64,000 nucleotides of DNA from Protopterus annectens. Taxonomy: Eukaryota; Chordata; Ceratodontiformes; Protopteridae. The notes under the pieces are model-generated. The model did no database searches. It was given only the letters and a program-made list of their open reading frames with translations, and was not told the DNA's origin. Positions 47,368 through 59,357 of the stretch are shown here, in pieces. Location: assembly GCF_019279795.1 (NCBI RefSeq), contig NC_056727.1:1213026577-1213090576 (forward strand), read 5' to 3'. The translations under genes were made by a program, and so were the position numbers. Every line of letters starts with the position of its first letter. The first letter of the stretch is position 1.

Positions 47368-48698
47368 TGTATAAGCTTGACCAGCCTTATTTGCAAGGCC
47401 ATGGAAAGAATCATTATGGATCTTATCAACCAGAACACAGGCAACCTTCAAACTCTTGACCGAACCTAGTTTGGTTTCGTCAAGGGTAGGGTTTGCTTAT
47501 TAAACCTGGTGAACTTCTTTGAGAAAGTCACCAAAGCCCTGGATGATGGCAAAGCAGTGCACAGCCTATCCTGACTTGGCCAAGGTGTTTGACAATTCCC
47601 CAACTCAGGGATCACTGAGATGCTCTCCCAGCTGGGTATCAAGCCATTCATCACTAGACAGGTAGCAAACTGGCTCACAGACAGAATGCACACTGTTAAA
47701 ATTGGGGAATCCACCTCCACTAGTAGACCAGTTACTAATGGTGTACTACAAGGTTCTGTACTGGGCCCTCTATTGTTTGGGATTTATTTTTCTGAAGTCA
47801 GTCAAAAGTTGATGGCCTGTGGCTTACTAAGTTTGCAGACGACTGTAACCTGGGCACAGTCATAGAGTTCCCAAATGACATCAACAAATTACAGAAGGGA
47901 ATGACACAAACTATTGGTGACATGGACTGAAACTAAATGTAAGAAATGGTGCATTATCCCTGGTAGCAGAGAAGTAGCCTCTGCTAGTTACAATACAGAC
48001 AGCACCCCTCTATGCTCAAACACTTTGGTGTGTGACTGAGGAATGCAGGCTGATAGCAGTCTAAACTTTGATCACCATGTGTCCATAGCAGTAAGAAAAA
48101 CCTTCTACACTGCCCATCTCATAAATAAGAACATTGTATCTAAGACCAGGGAGGTTATTACTTCACTGTCCTTGGCCCTGCTCCCTTCTGTATGTACCTC
48201 ACCAGACACCTGCAGCAGCTGGAGAGTCCAAAGAGGTTTCTAACCAAGAGAATTCAGGGCCTCCAACACATGACCTGCATGGAAACACTGAAATCCCTAT
48301 CACTGTACTCAGTATCATACAGACTGGTGAGAGGTGACCTGTACCTGGCCTACAGAACAGTCTCTGACCCTGCCATATAGAAATGTATGTGGAAATCAAA
48401 TGGGACAAGAGTCACTCGCTCCAGAGATCTCAACCTAGACAGTGACATTAATAGAACTTGCGCAACAGACAGATACTTCACCCAGAGATTGTCGCTCCTT
48501 TGGAATAAGCTCCCAATTCATGTGAAGCAGAGCCTCTCAATAATCCTATTTAGGCGCAGCCTTGACAACTGGATAGAAAACCGCAAAGTCGCCCAGAGGT
48601 GGCAGCTATGGCCCTCATGGACAAGGGCACTCAGTGCTGATCATAGTATCGCCCTACAAACAACAACCATCTATGGTCATCTAGGGTACTCAGGGTTG
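47368..48698 (+). mobile_element. CR1-like LINE, truncated at both ends
   Basis: The copy begins in the reverse transcriptase (SLICKAMERIIMD-like, near 47378). It retains GSVLGPLLFGIYFSE near 47756 and the FADDCNLG box near 47833. It ends in the 3'UTR where the Penelope element begins, and the CR1 octanucleotide tail is absent. Several frame shifts are evident around 47540-47600 and 47830-48060. It is older than the copy at 23767 and antisense to HMGCL. Confidence 0.88.
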
Positions 48699-48702
48699 GA
48701 GA

Positions 48703-49797
48703 ATGGAGAATGAATTTATTCAAAGTTTTAATAAATTTATATTAAGGGGGTACAATGAAAGGGATGTAAATGAGAGTTTGAAAAAGGTAAGGAAAAATGA
48801 GAAACAAGGTGTTATTAAAAATATTAGGACTAATAGGAAGATTAGTGACTGTATTTATTTTGTTTCAACTTTTTCTGTACTGTCTGATCAGATTATGGAA
48901 CAAGTTAAATGCAGTTGGAATTTGGTTAAAAGTGAGGTAGACTTTTTAAGTAATAAAAGAATGTGTTTTTCACATAGAAAAGGTAGAAGTATTAAAGATT
49001 TTATTGTTCACAGTCGGTTTAATATGCCTAATATTAAAATGGGAAAGCAAGTAGAACAGTTGGGTACTACAGCTTGTGGTAAATGTAGTATTTGCAAGTA
49101 TGTAGTTAAGGAATTTAATATTATTAATGGGGTCTCTTTTGTTACAAATGGCACATTTAATTGCAACACAGAGAGTTATATATGGTATGAGATGTACATG
49201 CTATAAATTTTATGTGGGAGAAACTAAGAGGTCTCTTGCATGTAGAATTAAAGAACACGTTAGAGACATAAAAAATTATAAACAAACTAGCCCCATAGTA
49301 TTGCATTTTAATAAATTTCATAATGGTAATCCAGAGGGATTAGTTGTGACGGTTTTAGATAGTGTAAAAGGCAACACATATTTAAGTGAGCAACAAATTA
49401 AGTATATATTAAGAAAGAATTATGTTTAATTTTAAAATTTAATACATTAAATCCTAGAGGGTTAAATTATGATTGTTCTTGGAAAAGTTTGTTATAAGTG
49501 TGCATATGAATAGTATGTATTACTGTGTGTATTATAATGCTGTTCCTTTATTTGTTAATGTGTTAAGAGGATGTGTTTCCTGCTAGTATAAAGGTGATGA
49601 AAATGTATATGAAAAGTTCCTTCTCTGTTAAAGGCAAGTTTGCCGAGGCGCTAGAGAATTTATCTGCTTTTGTACCATATGTGGATATATATCACGCATT
49701 TTATGCTACTTGAGTGCATTTTAGAATAAATCCTTGTTTTCCACTGAATTGGATTCACTATTTGTGGTGAAGTACTGTTTCCTACGTTTTTTGTGGT
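48703..49797 (+). repeat. Penelope 2 upstream direct repeat
   Basis: Carries the end of the reverse transcriptase region, the endonuclease and the 3'UTR. Matches 52372-53475 apart from scattered differences and small gaps. Confidence 0.92.
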
Positions 49798-49809
49798 TAT
49801 ATATATTTA

Positions 49810-50807
49810 TGGCCAGTGATTCCTTTTCAGTATTGCCCAGGATATTTAGGGAGACAGCTATGGACAGCTCGCAAAAATCTATGGACAGTTTTTTAATTAC
49901 TTCAAATGGAGCGAATGGCTCATCTAACGCAGTCGGCGTACAAGGTAGAGAAGAAGCACCCAATATTGAGGGAGCTTCATCAATATATAATAAATGGCAG
50001 CAAGATAGAAAATTATGGCAACAGAACCCCTTCTCCAAAGTGGGTAAAAAAACAGAACTTTCAGTTGCGCCAGAAATAAGGGACTTGTATATACAAATTG
50101 AAAAACTGCTGTTCAAGGAAACGTCTGTTTTTCTCAATTTGCAGAGCTTACAGAGATATGAAGAGTTGGATATAACCCCTCTGGGATTAAGGACTGTAAA
50201 AAATCCCTCTACTCCCTTTGATCTTTCTTTAGTGGAAGACTAACAGTTCCATGATAGATGGGTATCAGCTGCCCATAGATGTAGCATGGAATGGGTTCGT
50301 ATATTGGTTGAGAGGGATATGTTAAAAAAACACAAGCTGAGGGAAGAAATCAAAAATGTATGCAAAGATATCGCAAATAAAGTTACTCATGATGAATTAC
50401 AACAGTTTCTTGGTAAAACTAATCAACAGTTGGTTACGTTTGAACAAGAACTTATTGAGTGCAAAAAGAATAAATTATATAGAGACTTGCGGGACTATGA
50501 GAACAAGAGGGCGTTTTTATTAATAACCAATCCAAAGGCCAAACATCAGCGAGTACAATTTGAGCGGGAGAGAAATAATGGCGGTAAAGAAGGACAGGGT
50601 TATACTTCGGGAGAAAGTGGGTTATCACATACAGAGGGAGAAACAGATAATGATGATTTTCCTTTGCTTCCCAAACTAGGGAATGGTAAAGGATCGAGTG
50701 TTTTTTGTGAAGCAAATACGACTCGTAAACGGAGTTGGAATGGACAGGGACAATATAGAGATGGGTATGCCAACCAACGGACATTCAAAAAGGGTAAATG
50801 GGACTAG
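49810..50807 (+). pseudogene. Penelope 2 upstream protein region, coil-rich
   Basis: Two adjacent frames cover this part (about 145 and 173 codons). The second has a long helical, probably coiled segment (HDELQQFLGKTNQQLVTFEQ, about 50390-50450). It then has a basic Gly/Arg/Asn-rich end (TRKRSWNGQGQYRDGY), as in nucleic-acid-binding tails. Many vertebrate Penelope-like elements carry such an N-terminal segment. No enzymatic motif is visible. Confidence 0.6.
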
Positions 50808-50809
50808 TT

Positions 50810-52560
50810 CTGTTATTGACCATAAATTTCAGATTGATTGTAAGTATGTTATTAATCTATCTGGTTGTGAGTTATCTGATTGTGAACTGAATATACTCAA
50901 CAGAGGGCTGAAATTTATACCTGCGGTTTTGCCAAAATTACGTGCGTTAAAAACTGATGTTTTTTGTTTTTCTCGTAAATTACATCTACTGGATTTTTTA
51001 AAATGTAATGTGATGGAAGACATTATGAACAATATAAGTGAAAATGAAGAAGATGTTAGTTCGGATGACAACATGAATGATAGTTTTTATTCATGTTGTT
51101 CTGAAGAATGTATTAATGCATATTGTGAATTAGATACAAGTGCTGTGAAAGTTAATAGTGACTTCATGCCTCCACATCGCAATGAAAGTATTAAGTATTT
51201 TTATAAGTCACTTACTCATAGTATTGATACAGAATTTCAAAAGTTTACTGTGAGGAAGAAGGATATACAATATAATCTTACAAAGGATGAATGGAAATGT
51301 TTAATGAATTTATGTCAAAAGTCTGATTTAGTATTTAAACCGTCTGATAAAGGCAGAAAATTGGTTGTTTTAAATTATTCACAATATTTAAAAATGTGTT
51401 ACACACATCTTAATGATGAAATGGTATATGAAAAAATTGATATTATTCAATATGAGAAGGCACAAAGGGAGTACAAGGATATTATAGATAAAGGATATAG
51501 ATTACATTACTTTACATATAAGGATTGTCAAAGAAAAATTTAATGTAAAAAATCCAAGAATGACGTGTTTTTATTGTATACCTAAGATACACAGAAGTGT
51601 TGATGACCCTCCGGGACGTCCCATAGTGTCAGCAAGTAGTAGTTTTTTGCAAAATATTTCTTGTTTTTTGCATGAATATTTGTTACCGACAGTATGTAAA
51701 TTACCATCTTATATTAAGGATGTTTTTGATTTTTTGGCAAAGATCAAAAACATAAAATGGGAGAATAATATGTATTTTTTGTTATTGATGTAGTCAGTTT
51801 ATACACCAATATTAAACATGAAGATGGTGTATGTGCTATAAAATACTATATGGGACAGAGCCCGGTTGTGGAATTTATAGTGGAATTGATAAGTATGTGT
51901 TTAAAGAACAATATGTTTGAATTTAATGGTACTGTGTATAGCAGGGCACAGCGATGGGGGCAGCTTTTGCCCCCAGTTATGCTAATGTTTTTATGGGATA
52001 TTTTGAAAACAAGTGTATATATGTTAATCAATTTTTTCAGAAGTATGTGTGTAAATATTTCCGTTTTATTGACGATCTTATATTTATTTGTAAAGGAGGG
52101 CAGGAACAAGTTTCCTTGTTTCTAGATCAAATACAAGAGAATAACATGGGTATTAAATTTGATGGTTTACAAATAGGTAATGAAGTGAAGTACTTAGATG
52201 TTTTATTGAAAGGATGTGAGGGTAAAAATATAAATTATAGCATATATAGGAAATTTCATGGTGCTGGATCTACTTTACATGGAAAAAGTTTTCATCCATC
52301 ACATACAATAAAAGCTATACCATATACAGACTTTAATAGGCTTAAGAGACTATGTAGTGATCCAGTAATAATGGAGAATGAATTTATTCAGAATTTTAAT
52401 AAATTTATATTAAGGGGGTACAATGAAAGGGATGTAAATGAGAGTTTGAAAAAGGTAAGGAAAAATGAGAAACAAGGTGTTATTAAAAATATTAGGACTA
52501 ATAGGAAGATTAGTGACTATTTATTTTGTTTCAACTTTTTCTGTACTGTATGATCAGATT
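50810..52560 (+). pseudogene. Penelope 2 reverse transcriptase, broken
   Basis: Begins with the family block VINLSGCELSDCELNILNRG near 50850. KPSDKGRKLVVLN follows near 51340, then a CIPKIHR and GRPIVS region near 51570-51630. GAAFAPSYANVFMG lies near 51955, the polymerase FIDD box near 52068, and VKYLDVLLKG near 52187. The order is that of Penelope reverse transcriptases, which are related to telomerase reverse transcriptase. Broken in several places. Confidence 0.88.
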
Positions 52561-52564
52561 ATGG

Positions 52565-53230
52565 AACAAGTTAAATTCAGTTGGAATTTGGTTAAAAGTG
52601 AGGTAGATTTAAGTAATAAAAGAATGGGTTTTTCATATAGAAAAGGTAGAAGTATTAAAGATTTTATTGTTCACAGTCGGCTTAATATGCCTAATATTAA
52701 AATGGGGAAGCAAGTAGAACAGTTGGGTACTACAGCTTGTGGTAAATGTAGTATTTGCAAGTATGTAGTTAAGGAATTTATTATTATTAATGGGGTCTCT
52801 TTTGTTACAAATGGCACATTTAATTGCAACACAGAGAGTTATATATGGTATGAGATGTACATGCAATAAATTTTATGTGGGAGAAACTAAGAGGTCTCTT
52901 GCATGTAGAATTAAAGAACATGTTAGAGACATAAAAAATTATAAACAAACTAGCCCCATAGCATTGCATTTTAATAAATTTCATAATGGTAATCCAGAGG
53001 GATTAGTTGTGATGGTTTTAGATAGTGTAAAAGGCAACACATATTTAAGTGAGCAACAAATTAAATATATATTAAGAAAGAAAGAATTATGTTTAATTTT
53101 AAAATTTAATACATTCAATTCTAGAGGGTTAAATTATGATTGTTCTTGGAAAAAGTTTGTTATAAGTGTGCATATGAATAGTATGTATTACTGTGTGTAT
53201 TATAATGCTATTCCTTTATTTGTTAATTAA
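52565..53230 (+). pseudogene. Penelope 2 GIY-YIG endonuclease, broken
   Basis: A CGKCSICKYV cysteine linker near 52738 is followed by the endonuclease core KFYVGETKRSLACRIKEH near 52867-52920. A conserved C-terminal helix region ends near 53228. The upstream repeat carries the same domain at about 48897-49429. Confidence 0.88.
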
Positions 53231-53476
53231 TGTGTTAAGAGGGTGTGTTTCATGCTAGTTTAAAGGTGATGAAAATGTATATAAAAAGTTCTTACTCTGT
53301 TAAAGGCAAGTTTACCGAGGCGCTAGAGAATTTATCTGCTTTTGTACCATATGTGGATATATATCACGCATTTTATGCTACTTGAGTGCATTTTAGAATA
53401 AATCCTTGTTTTCCACTGAATTGGATTCACTATTTGTGGTGAAGTACTGTTTCCTACATTTTTTTGTGGTTATATA

Positions 53477-55240
53477 CACAAGTAAATAAGTTTGTCTGGT
53501 AGAGGGAGAGCTCACTCAAGACATAAATGGTCCAGCACCAAAAGCCTCAAGAAACACCGATTCCCAAAGAGGTGTAGTTTGGGATGACCAGCCACCTTGT
53601 TGCTTAAGGATTTCCAGGATATCTCCAAATGAGATTCATCAGGTGGTGATCTTGGGGATGGATCCTTCTCCCTCATCAAAATCAGAGACTTCCGTGACAG
53701 ACTCCATGGAGGAGTCTATGTGCCTCCTCTTACACGTCCTCTTCTGAGGAACCTCCTTTGTGGGATGTTCAGAGGAGGTACCAGAAGAGAGGTGAAGTTC
53801 CTCTAGTGTAATTGTCTCGAGACAAATGGGACTGGCTGTCCCTGTGGAGTAGGTTTGATGGACTCAGAGCTCGGAGACAATGAGGGATAGGGGATAGAAT
53901 ACCAGACATGAGGTGATGGTTCTCTATTAAGAAAAGACCATTTCTACCACCTTGAACACCAAGGACTCAGGGGAAATGCATTTCCCCCTACTCAGAGCCA
54001 AAGCTTCCATAGAAGGCAGATCAGGGCCACCCTCAGATCAGAGCCTCAATGGAAGAATCGGATCCAAGCTATCCAGGATCAATGCTTTGTAAGACAGAGA
54101 TGGATCTGACAAAAATGGAGGTGAACCCACCCCCTTAGACCCGGCACCGACATCTCTAATTTGAGACCCGCTCCAATCCGAGAGTATCAGAGCAGAGCCA
54201 GTCAGGGAAACTGTCAGGAGTGGAAGAAGGAAGTATCCTTGGATTTGATGCCAAAACTCTTAGGGATCTTGGATCCTGGGACTCATCCTATCCACTTCTG
54301 AGAGACTTCCGGAAGACCCAGAACATGCCATGGAAGGGGGCTGTGAGTGTTTCTTCGGAGTCTGAAAAAGCTGAGTGGGCAGAGAAGGGGAAACAGGTTT
54401 CAGTGCTCTAGTATATGGCCTCTACAGACTGAACTGATTCTCAGATTCAAAAACTTAGGATCCAAAGAAGAAGTAGATGGTAAGGGTGAAATGACAATAG
54501 GAGCCAAACCTTTTGGATTCAATGAAGGCTGTAGATCCAAGGACCACCCAAGAGGTTTTGGATCCAAGGTGGTCAGTCCGAACTTTTTCTGATTTTTTCC
54601 CAGTGGCTCCGAAGAAGCCCTTGGGGAATTCAGAGGCGATCTCTTCCTGACATCTGAAGAAATGGATTTGGATGTTTTTGAAGGGGTTTGAGCCCCAGAA
54701 GAAGCAGGAAGCAACCATTTTAGGATCGGCTTATTGCACCTGTCAGATAGCGCTCTGGGATTAAAGATAGCACAGATGAAACAGGCAGTATCAAGATGAT
54801 CTGGTTCTAGGCAATAGACACACTTCTTGTTGGCATCTTATGCCCAGAAGAAGTGCACTTTTTAAAGTCAAGTGGTTTTTCCAACATGGCCAAGGACAAT
54901 ATTAGAGAGCTAAAGAAGAAAACAAGTTCACAACAAGAAACTACTCAAGCTGAGTAGAAGTCAAGAAAAAAGCACAAAAAATCTTAATGTCAGTGAAAAA
55001 CTGAGCGGGAGGAACACAAGTTTTTAGAAAAGTCTATGAAGTAAAACTGATAAATAATATAAGAAAAAAACTGCATTCTATGCTTGAAAGTGGAACCTAC
55101 GTCTAACCACAATGGTGGCAAACGAGATCTGAGGCAATGGGGGTGGAATAGAGTACTGTGGGTAGAGGGAGGAGCTCGACAGCTGGATCTAAAGTCTAGT
55201 ATATGCAGCCATGTCAGATCAGAGGATAGGATCCCAACCC
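53477..55240 (-). mobile_element. DIRS fragment C (ORF1 and leader), fossil
   Basis: The minus strand shows an ORF1 cysteine motif (CVYCLEPDHLDTACFICAIF) at about 54755-54835. The leader block near 55090-55150 (ggtggcaaacgagatctgag) is shared with DIRS B near 15970 (gttggcaaatgagatctggg) and DIRS D near 57910. Everything after ORF1 is missing where Penelope 2 begins. Broken and old. Confidence 0.75.
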
Positions 55241-55249
55241 ATTAGTGAG

Positions 55250-56118
55250 GAAGAATGAAAAGGGCAACATCAGATGCTGCTGTTAAAAAAGGAATTAGTA
55301 CAGCACAAAAAATATTGCACAACAACTATAAGGAATCAATCATAGGAGGTTAGAAAAGACTGGAAAGAGGGAATGGACTAATTCACAAGGAAGCAATAGG
55401 AGTACATATGTATGGCTCCCAAATATGCAAGAAAGTCTAAAATATTTAGGATTTTTGCTTGGAAGTGTCTGCATAAGTATTTTTATACCCCAAGCAGACT
55501 TCAAAGAATTTATCCAAAGGTAGATAGAAGATGTAGGAGGTGTGACAGAAGAAAGAGCTAACTGGGATCATATGTTTTTGAAAGTGCAATGAGTTGGAGG
55601 ATTTTAAAAATTTCCTACAGAGTACTCTGTTAGAAATATTGGGTAAGCAAATTAACTAAGAAAATTACTTTTTTGGGGCTGGGATACAGGATTTGAACTG
55701 CTTAGACCTAGTAAGGCCTTGTTAAGTTTAACTCTGGTGGCTGCAAAAAAGCAATTACTAGAAAATGGAAATCAATGTATGTATTTAAACCAACTGTATT
55801 TGAAATAGTAAATACTGTAACAGATAAAAGAACTGGAAGTGGGACTTTTAGAAAGGGGTAGGGGCAAATTGCACAGAAAAAAAATGGAAAATTTTGAACA
55901 ATGCATGCATAATGATGTTTTAAAGGAGGAGTGAGGTTTAAGGGAAAGTAGAAATTGATCAATTTATGTAATGTTGGACTGAGGATAACTGTATAAAAGA
56001 ATCTATGTGATGTATAATGTTTGTAACTGTGAACTTGTTAACGTGATTTGTTTTATTTTACATTTATGTATGTTTGCCTATGTCTTAAGTATTAATTCAA
56101 TAAAGGTGTTAAAAAAAT
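55250..56118 (+). mobile_element. L1-type LINE 3' end
   Basis: The frame near 55465-55550 reads HKYFYTPSRLQRIYP, then a C-x2-C (CRRC). This is the conserved C-terminal region of L1-clade ORF2 proteins. A KKAITRKWKS-like segment near 55745 also fits. The copy ends with aataaaggtgttaaaaaaa at about 56098-56116. It is strongly decayed, with multiple stops and frame shifts. Only the 3' end is present. Confidence 0.7.
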
Positions 56119-56567
56119 AATGACATAGGAAACCTCCAGACACAGGACCCAACCCAGTTTGGTTTCATGAGGGAAGGTCATGCTTACTCAATCTAGTGGA
56201 TGCCTTTCAGAAAGTCAGCAATGCAATGAATAAGGGCAAAATGGTTCACACTGCCTATCTTGACCTGTTCAAGGCATTTAACACAATACCCTACGCAATC
56301 ATTGTTAAACTCAGAAGGTTAGGTACAAATCCTTATGTCACTCGATGGATAGTCAATTTGCTTACAGACAGGAACCAGATGGTTAGAACTGGGGAGTCCA
56401 CCTCTACAAAGAGGCCATTCACCAGCAGAGTTCCTCAAGGATTGGTTCTGGGACTGGTCCTTTTTGGCATTTACTTCAATGAAGTCAAGGGCCTCTGGCT
56501 GACCAAATCTGCAGATGACTGCAAATTAAAAGCAGTCGTAGAATACCTCTCTGACAAAGACAAACAA
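56119..56567 (+). mobile_element. CR1-like LINE, part 1 (interrupted by DIRS D)
   Basis: Starts right after the L1 A-rich tail with DIGNLQTQDPTQFG-like codons. Contains AYLDLFKAFNTIPY near 56256 and a changed PQGLVLGLVLFGIYF box near 56435. The polymerase box reads SADDCKL near 56510, with Ser in place of Phe. Continues at 58483. Inactive. Confidence 0.88.
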
Positions 56568-57063
56568 AAAGAAGTTATGTCTTACCATAACATTCCATTT
56601 GTGTTGTCGATCTTCACTAATACTGGACTGTGGTCTCGGTTGTGAGCCTCGGAACCAACTCGGACGTTATTCTAGCTCACACTTTCCAAAAACTCTCAAG
56701 CAAAGTTCTACCCACAACGTTCCTCACCAAATTACCTCAGATCGAGTTTGCAAACTACAGTGACAGGCAAGAAATAATGATATAAGAAACCATGTCTATG
56801 CCCCTATTATGAAGCCAGTCTTTTGGAATATTCGATCCACCAATAGTTCTAAAGGTCGGGGGAGGGAATGTCAAGAATTAGTGGAGGTTGACAACACAGA
56901 CGGAACATTATGATAAGACATAATTTCTTTATCTGATGTCAATCTTCACACAATCCTTGACTCTGTGACAGAGTCCCTAGCTACCTGAATCTTGGGAGGT
57001 CTCATGGAAGAATATTCTTGAGCACCATCGAGCTGAACATCCCCTAGAGACCTGGTCCAGTTT

Positions 57064-57623
57064 GTAATGTGTAATAAAAGTATTACAAAGCTATATGGCA
57101 ATTCTGATTGCCCATGACTTTTACGTTTGAAGTCATTAGCTGAAACACCTGATGTTCATAAGGGTTATTTGCATATATCCCATGTGCCTCCATCACAGGA
57201 GGTTTGGGAGGTCACTCATTGGAAGTTCTAGCCTGGCTGGAGTTTTCATTTAGTTTTTACTGACTGGTTTTTCAGTGTGACCTTCTCACACTTTGTTTTA
57301 ATTTGTTAGTTGGGATATTTTGCAGTCACCCTAATGATAACGGACATCAGCTGGGTATAACAACCCTGTGTTTCTTATACTTAGTCAAACACTCTGCTTG
57401 TGCTTTGCTGACGACGTCATGACAAGGCCAAAATATGCATAGCCATAGCTAGTGGGGTTTGGCTTTATTGGCCTGAAATTGTCCATTAAAACGACTTCAA
57501 ACGTAAAAGTCATGGGCAATCAGAATCGCCATATAGCTGAAACACCTGATGCTCATAAGGGTCATTTGCATATATGCCATGTGCCTCTGTCACAGGAGGT
57601 TTGCGAGGTCACTTATATGTATC
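57064..57623. repeat. Unidentified inverted/direct repeat composite
   Basis: A 45-bp inverted repeat lies at 57090-57134 and 57493-57537 with one mismatch. Each inverted-repeat arm is followed by a 79-bp direct repeat, at 57138-57216 and 57535-57613, with about six mismatches. Each direct repeat holds atttgcat, the octamer factor motif. About 275 bp of unique sequence lies between. Family unknown. Confidence 0.75.
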
Positions 57624-58482
57624 AGAGAAAGGAAAAAGAGGAGAAAGGAATTACCAACAATGGTATAAGCAGTTACCCGAAGGTAAAAGGGGAGAAAGTA
57701 CCAACAATGGTACTTGAGACTACCTAACGGTAAGGGAGAAAGAAAAACACACACACACACACTAAAAGATATCTAGAGGACTGGGAAAGTATAGATAGAA
57801 ATAAAAGATAACATTTAGAGACAGGATAAGGAAGAAAAAAAAACTGACTTACAGTTATAAGAAACACTAATGCTCAAGAGATTGGATAGAGTATGTCTGG
57901 CACTATGAAGTGGCAAACGAGACATGAGGTAATTTGGTGAGGAGCATTGTGGGCAGAGCTTAGCTCAAGAGTTTTTGAAAGGCGTGAGCTGGAACAACAG
58001 GCAAGATGGTTCCGAGGCTCGGAGCTGAGTCCACAGTCAAGAATTATGTAAAATGAGAAAGGAAAAAGAGGAGAAAGGAATTACCAACAATGGTATAAGC
58101 AGTTACCCGAAGGTAAAAGGGGAGAAAGTACCAACAATGGTACTTGAGACTACCTAACGGTAAGGGAGAAAGAAAAACACACACACACACTAAAAGATAT
58201 CTAGAGGACTGGGAAAGTATAGATAGAAATAAAAGATAACATTTAGAGACAGGATAAGGAAGAAAAAAAAACTGACTTACAGTTATAAGAAACACTAATG
58301 CTCAAGAGATTGGATAGAGTATGTCTGGCACTATGAAGTGGCAAACGAGACATGAGGTAATTTGGTGAGGAGCATTGTGGGCAGAGCTTAGCTCAAGAGT
58401 TTTTGAAAGGCGTGAGCTGGAACAACAGGCAAGTTGGTTCCGAGGCTCGGAGCTGAGTCCACAGTCAAGAATTATGTAAAGA
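57624..58482. repeat. Tandem duplication, two units of about 430 bp
   Basis: Units 57624-58051 and 58052-58482 are nearly identical apart from the CA-run length and a single base or so. They hold the DIRS D leader. This is a very recent duplication or an assembly artefact. Confidence 0.9.
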
Positions 58483-59357
58483 CTGACATCAGAGTTGGTG
58501 TTAAAGCCAGGGACAAACTACATGACAAGAAATGCATAACAATATCCTTTATGACATCAGCCAGCCCTAGCAATTATCATATTGGCAACACACTCCTAAG
58601 AGTAGACCCAGAAGTCAAAGACTTGATGATGCACATAGACAGTAATCTAGCCTTTGATCATCATGTGTCTACGGTAATGAGGATACCATTCTATGTTGTG
58701 CAACTTATAAACAAAGGTATGACCACTGTTACACTGTATTCAGCATTCATGAGACCTATCGAGTACAATGCCTCCTTTGGTATGTACCCAACCTGACACG
58801 TCTAATAACTGTAACATCCACAGAGGTTTCTTACTAAAAGAATACAAGGAGTACATAATCTGTCCTATGCAGACTGCCTCAAAGACCTATCCCTGTATTC
58901 TATCTCATACATGCTGTTGAGGGGAGATCTATGCCTGGCATACAAGGCATCATCAGTCCCCACTTGGACGGACCTCCTGCACAGCCACCTAAACAACAGT
59001 ACCAGAATTACCAGTTCTAATGACTTAAACCTTGTGATATACACAGGACTTGCTGGACAGACAGGTATATATCCTGGAGACTACCCTTTCTTTGCAGCAG
59101 GGTCCCCATCCATGTGAAGCAGTGTTTCTCTCTAACCCAATTCAAGTGTAACAGACAACTGGATGCAGAACAAGAAATTTATCCCTGGTTTGGCACATGT
59201 CTGTAATGAATACAAGCAGCCTGTAAATGGTTAATCTCCCAGGGCCCTGCTTGCACTTACCAAGAGTACCAGAACTTGTTAGAGATTTGGGATGCATAGC
59301 AAGTCTTAAAAAGGCCCCAGTGGTCATTAGCTTAGTACACACCTATGAACTTATACA
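58483..59357 (+). mobile_element. CR1-like LINE, part 2 (3' end)
   Basis: Resumes in the reverse transcriptase after DIRS D. It has a SNYHIGNTLLRVDPEVKDL-like segment near 58570, MRPIEYNASFGMY near 58750 and LLRGDLCLAYKA near 58914. It ends in the CR1 tail gtacacacctatgaacttat near 59335-59356. Strongly decayed. Confidence 0.88.

Larger units (their letters stand above)
48699..53476 (+). mobile_element. Penelope-like element 2, with long direct repeats
   Basis: A 3' segment (48703-49797) is repeated almost exactly at 52372-53475, about 97% by eye, with a full-length body between. The element thus looks like a partial head-to-tail dimer, the usual form of Penelope terminal repeats. The body has an upstream frame, a reverse transcriptase and a C-terminal GIY-YIG endonuclease. 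Several interruptions make it inactive. Close similarity of the repeats points to a relatively recent insertion. It joins directly to a truncated CR1 on its left and a truncated DIRS on its right. Confidence 0.9.
56568..58482 (-). mobile_element. DIRS element D, internally deleted (fossil), inserted in CR1
   Basis: The right terminal repeat is at 56568-56700 and the internal complementary region at about 56890-56980 (gacaacacagacggaacatt, the inverse of the terminus near 56590). A short recombinase-end remnant follows to about 57063. After an unrelated composite block the leader region appears twice in tandem (57624-58051 and 58052-58482). Most coding sequence is gone. No target duplication is seen in the host CR1, as expected for DIRS. 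Broken. Confidence 0.78.

Noticed and set aside
51954-52100. Telomerase reverse transcriptase gene
   Set aside because: The polymerase motifs are related, but the GIY-YIG domain and the repeat structure identify a Penelope-like element.
57398-57445. A second possible hammerhead core (ctgacga near 57409, caaaa downstream) in the unidentified composite
   Set aside because: The GAAA box is not matched, stem II does not pair, and stem I pairs only with a bulge and a mismatch next to the core.
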